Of a stretch of 11,075 nucleotides of DNA, positions 6,756-11,075 are shown one piece after another. The translations under genes and the position numbers were made by a program. The stretch is from assembly GCA_035532415.1 (NCBI GenBank), contig DATKRB010000033.1:1-11075 (forward strand), given 5' to 3'. The DNA is from DATKRB01 sp035532415. Lineage in GTDB: Bacteria > Actinomycetota > Acidimicrobiia > Acidimicrobiales > RAAP-2. The notes under the pieces were generated by a model. The model ran no database searches, was not told where the DNA came from, and saw only the letters and a program-made list of their open reading frames with translations. Every line of letters begins with the position of its first letter. The stretch's first letter is position 1.

Positions 6756-8450
6756 TCACGGGGCGGCGGACCCAGGGGCGGTCGGAGAAGTGGCCGGGGG
6801 AGCGAACTGGGTGAGCTGCATCGGCTCGTAGTACTTGTTCGGCTTGAGGTTGACCCACTGGTGCCCGCCGTAACCCGGCGCGTCCAGCAGCGCGCTGGCG
6901 ATCCTCTCGCAACGCGTCCCGAAGGCCTGGTAGCCCGGGGCCCAGACCAGCCAGATCTGGTGGGTCGTCCCGGCCTTCTCCTCCAGGAGCCGGGCGAATG
7001 CAGCCGGGGACGCGTGCTGAACCGTCTGCTTGTAGTCGATCCAGTTCACGAAGGCCGGGCTGGTGCCCCTCGGGAACGTGAGCTGGTCGAGGTGCTCGGA
7101 CGAGGTGAGCCGGTACACCGATGGTCCGAGCTGGTCGGGGCAGTAGGCCAGGACGTCCCCGGGCTTGGCGTGGGCCGACAGCACGGCGGCCACCTGCGTT
7201 GCCTGGGTTCGCTGGGTCCAGACGTTCTCGACGCTGAGCGCCAGGCCGGCCAGGGTCGCCACCGCCATGAGCCCGTTGCGGACCCGGGCGTCGATCAGGG
7301 TCAGGGTACCCATGCCGACCAGCAGGAGCAGGGGCACGAAGACCACCGCCGCGTAGCGAGGGCTGAAGGCGCTCCGGTCGATGATGCCTCCGGCGACCGC
7401 GGCCACGAGCGTCGCCACGACGAGGAAGGACATGCCCCTCCCCCGGGGCCGGGTCCGGATGTCGAGCTCGATGTGCCAACGGTCCTTGGCCAGGCCGAAC
7501 AGGGCGAGGAAGGCAAGGAGGAAGTAGCACAGGGCGAGCAGTCGCCCCTGGTTGGAGCCCCCGGTGCTCAGCGTGGCCTGGTTGTCGGCGAAGCCGGTGA
7601 CCGAGCTGATGATCGCCGCGAAGTTCGGCGGTGCGGCCCACGGGGTGCCGGTGTGCTGGGACTGGAACACGAACGTCGGGACCCACGGGAGGAACGCCAC
7701 GCACCCCACGGCGACCCCGCCCAACGTCCAGCGGGCCCGGGTCCGGGCGTCGGCGGCGACGCGGCGCCGCTGTTGCCAGAGCAGGCAGAGCCCGAAGGTG
7801 CCGACCAGGTAGACGGCCCAGTACTGGGTGTAGAGGAGGGCGGCGGTGACCACGGCCACGGCAATCAGGTTCCCGGGTCGCGGGCTCGCCAGCGCCCGCA
7901 ACGCCGCCAGGACGCCACACGCCGTCAGGAGCATCACCAGCGCGTACATGCGCGCCTCGGTGGCGTAGTAGATGGCGAACGGGGCGCTGGCCAGGAGGGC
8001 GAGCACCACCCAGGTCACGGACCTCCCCGCGAACCGGCGGGCGGCGAACCAGGCGACCGGGAGGGTGACGACGGACAGCAACCCCGAAAGGGACCGGACC
8101 GCCAGGTCCGACGTGCCGAACAGTCGCATCCAGAAGTGCAGCAGCACGTAGTAGAGGGGCGGGGCGCCGTCGCGCCGGAGCGCCGCCCGGAGGTCGTGCA
8201 GAGGCAGCTTGGCGATGTCGACGGTGAGGGCCTCGTCGAGCCAGAGGGCCGACCGGGTCCAGAACCGCAGGACGACCCCGACGACCACGGCGAGGGCCAG
8301 GCCGACGGTGTAGGCGGTGAGCCACCGCCCGTGCAGGCCGACCGGGTCGGGGGCCTCGGACCCCGGCGGTTCCGGAGTGGTTCCGTCCCCTTGCGGAGCC
8401 CCGTCCGGAGCAGGGCGGGGTCGCGCCGGGTCGCCGATGGCCAGATCCAT
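6756..8450 (-). CDS. GT39/COG5305-type membrane glycosyltransferase
   Basis: This 564-residue GT-C glycosyltransferase is related to protein mannosyltransferase (PMT) and ArnT-like enzymes. About 40 Pro-rich cytoplasmic residues precede the first helix. Next comes WLDEAL (70-75) with the Asp-Glu pair of the first outer loop, then GAPPLYYVLLHFW (95-107), RSLSGLLSV, and YYATEARMYAL (161-171), all characteristic of this group. Multiple helices follow, then a C-terminal soluble part of roughly 130-140 residues (from about SVENVWTQR) expected outside the membrane. The predicted role is transfer of a sugar from a polyprenyl-phosphate donor to a glycan, lipid or protein acceptor; neither substrate is known. 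ATG at 8450 is chosen because upstream sequence in this frame is antisense to the acyltransferase gene. There is no Shine-Dalgarno, but TACGAT lies 6 nt upstream. It is divergent from the acyltransferase (93-bp gap) and 10 bp ahead of the PIG-V-like gene. Confidence 0.83.
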   Translation of the reverse strand: MDLAIGDPARPRPAPDGAPQGDGTTPEPPGSEAPDPVGLHGRWLTAYTVGLALAVVVGVVLRFWTRSALWLDEALTVDIAKLPLHDLRAALRRDGAPPLYYVLLHFWMRLFGTSDLAVRSLSGLLSVVTLPVAWFAARRFAGRSVTWVVLALLASAPFAIYYATEARMYALVMLLTACGVLAALRALASPRPGNLIAVAVVTAALLYTQYWAVYLVGTFGLCLLWQQRRRVAADARTRARWTLGGVAVGCVAFLPWVPTFVFQSQHTGTPWAAPPNFAAIISSVTGFADNQATLSTGGSNQGRLLALCYFLLAFLALFGLAKDRWHIELDIRTRPRGRGMSFLVVATLVAAVAGGIIDRSAFSPRYAAVVFVPLLLLVGMGTLTLIDARVRNGLMAVATLAGLALSVENVWTQRTQATQVAAVLSAHAKPGDVLAYCPDQLGPSVYRLTSSEHLDQLTFPRGTSPAFVNWIDYKQTVQHASPAAFARLLEEKAGTTHQIWLVWAPGYQAFGTRCERIASALLDAPGYGGHQWVNLKPNKYYEPMQLTQFAPPATSPTAPGSAAP

Positions 8451-8456
8451 GCGCGC

Positions 8457-8462
8457 ATCGTA
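8457..8462 (-). promoter_or_regulatory. Candidate -10 box, leaderless promoter of the GT39-like gene
   Basis: TACGAT on the minus strand is followed by exactly 6 nt and then the ATG at 8450. This places the predicted transcription start on the A of the start codon. It forms the left half of a divergent promoter pair. Confidence 0.5.
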
Positions 8463-8490
8463 GGGCACCTGTGGGGCCCGGGAGCGAACC

Positions 8491-8516
8491 CGGCGCCGGC
8501 CCGAAGCCGGGCGCCG
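8491..8516. repeat. Imperfect GC-rich inverted repeat between divergent promoters
   Basis: The arms CGGCGCCGGC (8491-8500) and GCCGGGCGCCG (8506-8516) pair with one bulged base around a 5-nt CCGAA loop. A self-complementary GCCCGGG lies on each side (8476-8482 and 8516-8522). The repeat lies near the middle of the 93-bp gap between the GT39-like and acyltransferase start codons, about 28 bp and 12 bp from the two candidate -10 boxes. It could be a shared operator, but GC-rich DNA produces such repeats by chance. Confidence 0.3.
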
Positions 8517-8528
8517 CCCGGGCGGATC

Positions 8529-8534
8529 TACAGT
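8529..8534 (+). promoter_or_regulatory. Candidate -10 box of the acyltransferase gene (near-leaderless)
   Basis: TACAGT fits TANNNT and ends 9 nt before the ATG at 8544, predicting a leader of about 0-3 nt. No Shine-Dalgarno is present in the bases before the ATG. It is the right half of the divergent promoter region. Confidence 0.42.
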
Positions 8535-8543
8535 TGGCCGCGC

Positions 8544-10556
8544 ATGTCGGAGGGTCGGTACTGGCCATCGCTCGACGGGATCCGGGCCGTCGCAATTTCT
8601 GCGGTCGTCGCCTACCACCTCGGCTACCTGGGCGGGGGCTGGTACGGCGTGGACCTGTTCTTCGTCCTGTCCGGTTTTCTGATCACGAGCCAGCTCCTCG
8701 GGCTCCGGGGCCTCCCGGTGCCGGGGGTGCTGCGGGGGTTCTGGGCGCGCCGGGCGCGCCGGCTGCTTCCCGGCCTCCTGGTCCTGCTGGGCGCCGTCGC
8801 CCTGTACGCGTGGGCCGGTGGGCCCGGGGTGACGGCGGCCCAGCTCCGGGCACCCGGTCTGGCCACCCTTCTGTACGGCGCGAACTGGCAGCAGGTCGCG
8901 GCCGGGCACGGGTACTTCGCGCAATACGCCGCGCCGAACCCCCTTCAGCACACCTGGTCCCTCGCGATCGAGGAGCAGTTCTACCTGGCATGGCCGATCC
9001 TCCTGCTCGCCGTCGCGTCGATGGGTCGGCGCTCCCTCCGGGCCCTCGTGACGACCACCGCGGTGCTCGCCGCGGCCTCGGCGACGTGGTCGGTGGTCGT
9101 GCTGCACCTGTGGGGCCTCAACCGCACCTACCTGGGCACCGACACCCGGGTATGGGAGCTGCTCGTGGGTGCCCTGGCCGCCATGGGCCTGCAGCACGCG
9201 GCACCGCCCCGCCGCCACCGCCTCTGGGCGGTCGGATCCGTCGCCGCGGCGGTCGCGGTGGGGGTGGGGATCGCGGTCGCCGGCGGGCTGTCCCCGTGGA
9301 TCTGGAACGGCGGGGTGGAGGTGCTGGCCGTCTGTGCCGCGATCGTCATCGTGGGGACGATCCGCTCCCCCGACGGGGCGCTGGCCCGGGCGCTGGCCCT
9401 CGGCCCGGTGCGCTGGCTGGGGCGGGTGAGCTACTCGGTCTATCTCTGGCACTGGCCGGTCATCGTGTTCATGACCAGCGCCACCACCGGGCTGTCCGGC
9501 GCGCCGCTGCTGGCGGCGCGTCTGGCGGCGACGATGGCAGCGGCGACGGCGAGCTACTACCTGGTGGAGCGGCCGCTCCGGCGGGCCGACTGGGGAACCT
9601 GGGGCCGGCGGGCCCTCGTCCCCGCCGGGCTCGCCGGAACCGCCGCACTGGTCCTGGCCGCCACGGTCGCCCCGGTCACCGCGTCGACGGCCCCGGTGCA
9701 GGTACCGGTCGCGGCTCGGAGCGGGGTCGCCGTCGCGGGTCTGTCGGCGGTGCTGGGATCGGTCCCCACGACCTCCGCCTCGGGCCCGGTACGGGTCTGG
9801 CTGTTCGGCGACAGCGTGCTGAACGACGCATCCCCGGGTGTCACGGCCGCTCTGCAGGCCACCGGCAACGCGCAGGTCGTGGCCAACACGACGTTCCCCG
9901 GGTGGAGCTTCGCCAACGACCCCACGTGGCGGTCCCAATGGGCGCAGGTCATCGCCCAGGACCGCCCGCAGGTGGTGATCGCCACCTGGTCATGGGACGA
10001 CCAGCTCGCCGTGGACCATCCGGACCGGTACGTGACGCAGCTCAGGTCCGCCCTCGACGTGATCATGAGGCCGGGCGACGGCGTCGAACTGCTGGTCCTG
10101 CTGCAGTTTCCCCAGATCGGCCCCCCGGCCTCGGCGGTGCCGGGCGGCGCCTCGATCAGCGACTCGGGAACGGCCTGGTCGGAGGAGACGAAGGCCCAGG
10201 ATGCGTGGGACTCCACGGCCCAGAAGGCGCTGGGCGCGTTCCCCGGGCACGCGCTCTACCTGCCGACCGAGACCCTGTTCGCTCCGCACGGCCGGTACCT
10301 GGCCTGGTTCCCGACCGCGTCAGGGGGCTGGTTGCGGGCCCGCAAGATCGACAACGTCCATTTCTGCCCGTACGGCGCCGCCGTCTTCGGGCAGTTCATC
10401 GTCGACCGCCTGCGCCCGATCCTGCATCTCGGCCCGCTCTCTCCGGGCTGGGAGACCGGGGCGTGGACCCGCGATCCCCGCTACAACGACCCGATCGGGT
10501 CCTGTCCGGCAGACCTGCCGCCGGCCGGCTACTCCGGAACCGCCGTCCCGTCCTGA
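8544..10556 (+). CDS. Acyltransferase-3 / SGNH fusion, surface polysaccharide O-acyltransferase (OafA-like)
   Basis: This 670-residue two-domain membrane enzyme is predicted to put O-acetyl or related acyl groups on an extracytoplasmic glycan. Residues 1 to about 380 form the acyltransferase-3 membrane domain: YWPSLDGIRAVA at the N-terminus, the conserved R-X10-H pair (Arg14, His25), VDLFFVLSGFLIT, NPLQHTWSLAIEEQFYLAWP and RVSYSVYLWHWPVIV near its end. A short Ala/Val/Thr-rich linker leads to an SGNH hydrolase-like domain. That domain has the FGDS block (Ser424 as putative nucleophile) and DNVH (Asp603, His606) completing the triad, so both halves look catalytically intact. The length is typical of OafA/YrhL-type fusions. 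ATG at 8544 matches the family N-terminus. The last 28 bp overlap the convergent end of rpsA. The acceptor is probably the glycan made by the neighbouring genes, which is inference. Confidence 0.93.
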   Translation: MSEGRYWPSLDGIRAVAISAVVAYHLGYLGGGWYGVDLFFVLSGFLITSQLLGLRGLPVPGVLRGFWARRARRLLPGLLVLLGAVALYAWAGGPGVTAAQLRAPGLATLLYGANWQQVAAGHGYFAQYAAPNPLQHTWSLAIEEQFYLAWPILLLAVASMGRRSLRALVTTTAVLAAASATWSVVVLHLWGLNRTYLGTDTRVWELLVGALAAMGLQHAAPPRRHRLWAVGSVAAAVAVGVGIAVAGGLSPWIWNGGVEVLAVCAAIVIVGTIRSPDGALARALALGPVRWLGRVSYSVYLWHWPVIVFMTSATTGLSGAPLLAARLAATMAAATASYYLVERPLRRADWGTWGRRALVPAGLAGTAALVLAATVAPVTASTAPVQVPVAARSGVAVAGLSAVLGSVPTTSASGPVRVWLFGDSVLNDASPGVTAALQATGNAQVVANTTFPGWSFANDPTWRSQWAQVIAQDRPQVVIATWSWDDQLAVDHPDRYVTQLRSALDVIMRPGDGVELLVLLQFPQIGPPASAVPGGASISDSGTAWSEETKAQDAWDSTAQKALGAFPGHALYLPTETLFAPHGRYLAWFPTASGGWLRARKIDNVHFCPYGAAVFGQFIVDRLRPILHLGPLSPGWETGAWTRDPRYNDPIGSCPADLPPAGYSGTAVPS

Positions 10557-11075
10557 GCCGCGGGCGTCTCGGACGTCTCGGACGCCTCGGACACGACTTC
10601 GGCCGGCGGCTCTGCTTCTGCCTCGGCCGGCTCTGCTTCGGCTGCCGGCTCTGCTCCTGCCTCCGCGGCGGCCTCGCCCGAGGTGTCCGCCGGCGCGGCG
10701 ACGTAGTCGGCCCATGCTGCCTGCGCCTCGGTCTCCGGGGTGAACTCGGAGTCGCTGTAGTCGAAGGTCCCGATGTAGTTGCCCTCTTCGTCGTAGGCGT
10801 GCTCACCGAAAGCGGCGCGGTACTCCTCGGAGACCTCGCCACCCTCGGCGGCCTGCTTGATCGAGAGGCTGATCCTCCGCCGTTGGAGGTCGATGTCGAT
10901 GATCTTGACCCAGAGCTCCTCGCCCGGGCTCACGACCTGCTCGGGCAGGTCGACGTGGTGCGCCGCCATCTCCGAGATGTGCACCAGGCCCTCAATGCCG
11001 TCCCCGACCTGCACGAAGGCGCCGAACGGCACCAGCTTCGTGATGCGGCCGTACACGAGCTGGCCCACCTGGTGA
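10529..11075 (-). CDS. rpsA: 30S ribosomal protein S1, C-terminal part (5' end beyond the right edge)
   Basis: The minus-strand frame is open to the right edge, so this is the 3' end of a longer gene. The GTG at 11068 (Val in HQVGQLVYGR) is internal, not the start. The visible protein begins with the last S1 RNA-binding repeat: GRITKLVPFGAFVQVGDGIEGLVHISEM, then VKIIDIDLQRRRISLSIKQA. This is followed by a segment with EYRAAFGEHAYDEEGNYIG and DYSDSEFTPETEAQAAWADY, of a kind seen after the S1 repeats in actinobacterial S1 proteins. The final 50 or so residues are a low-complexity Ala/Glu/Pro tail encoded by short DNA repeats. S1 helps mRNA bind the small ribosomal subunit. The 3' end overlaps the convergent acyltransferase gene by 28 bp and no terminator was seen between them. 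Confidence 0.93.
   Translation of the reverse strand, partial: HQVGQLVYGRITKLVPFGAFVQVGDGIEGLVHISEMAAHHVDLPEQVVSPGEELWVKIIDIDLQRRRISLSIKQAAEGGEVSEEYRAAFGEHAYDEEGNYIGTFDYSDSEFTPETEAQAAWADYVAAPADTSGEAAAEAGAEPAAEAEPAEAEAEPPAEVVSEASETSETPAAQDGTAVPE
10566..10592. repeat. Three tandem 9-bp repeats in the rpsA tail
   Basis: GTCTCGGAC occurs twice in tandem (10566-10574, 10575-10583), followed by the one-mismatch copy GCCTCGGAC (10584-10592). On the minus strand it encodes repeated Ser-Glu-Thr/Ala units (SEASETSET). A 9-bp unit keeps the reading frame, so copy number could change by slippage without breaking rpsA. Confidence 0.8.
10608..10657. repeat. Imperfect repeats encoding the Ala/Glu/Pro tail of S1
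   Basis: GGCTCTGCTTC is present at 10608-10618 and 10629-10639, and as GGCTCTGCTCC at 10647-10657. The copies are spaced by 21 and 18 bp, both multiples of three. On the minus strand they encode the EAEPAEAEAEPP-type low-complexity tail of RpsA. Confidence 0.7.

Noticed and set aside
6456..8543. Upstream extension of the acyltransferase frame over the GT39-like gene.
   Set aside because: The extension is antisense to the glycosyltransferase and low-complexity. The family N-terminus begins exactly at the ATG at 8544.
8451..9938. N-terminal extension of the GT39-like frame, which would give a protein of about 1060 residues.
   Set aside because: The added part is antisense to the acyltransferase and has no hydrophobic or conserved character. 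The ATG at 8450 has a matching -10 box.
11066..11068. GTG as the start of a separate small S1-domain protein.
   Set aside because: The frame is open to the window edge and the residues before it (HQ) fit the run-in to an S1 repeat, so this is an internal valine of rpsA.

Overview
The window is a GC-rich (roughly 70% by eye) bacterial chromosome segment, most likely from an actinobacterium. The UvrB, UvrA and RpsA sequences, the many GTG starts and the leaderless promoter style all fit. An Acidimicrobiia-like lineage is my best guess, but that is inference. Housekeeping genes sit at both ends and a surface-glycan module lies between them. No RNA gene, CRISPR array, insertion sequence or prophage gene was seen.

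Left end (1-2172, minus strand): the first 17 codons of uvrA lie at the edge and complete uvrB lies just upstream of it in transcription order, 39 bp apart. Together they are the damage-recognition core of nucleotide excision repair. Right end (10529-11075, minus strand): the C-terminal part of ribosomal protein S1 (rpsA) with a repeat-rich acidic tail, running off the window.

Middle (2234-10556): five envelope-glycan genes. On the minus strand, in transcription order, are a GT39/COG5305-type membrane glycosyltransferase (8450 to 6756), a PIG-V-like membrane mannosyltransferase (6745 to 5525), an FAD-dependent oxidoreductase of the amine-oxidase/UDP-galactopyranose-mutase-like fold (5337 to 3799), and a MOP/Wzx-type flippase (3799 to 2234) whose start overlaps the preceding stop by one base. 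Divergent from them on the plus strand is an acyltransferase-3/SGNH fusion (8544-10556), expected to O-acylate a surface polymer. Its 3' end overlaps the rpsA 3' end by 28 bp. Apart from the oxidoreductase, every gene in the block is predicted to work at or across the membrane: lipid-linked sugars are flipped out, sugars are added outside from polyprenyl-phosphate donors, and the product is acylated. The cytoplasmic glycosyltransferases that would start such a glycan are not here.

Two cross-cutting observations stand out. First, four genes (uvrA, uvrB, the GT39-like gene and the acyltransferase) have a TANNNT -10-like hexamer 6-9 nt before the start codon and no Shine-Dalgarno, the signature of leaderless transcription. 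Second, the glycan module sits between rpsA and uvrB, where many actinobacteria keep coaE, and coaE is not in the interval.
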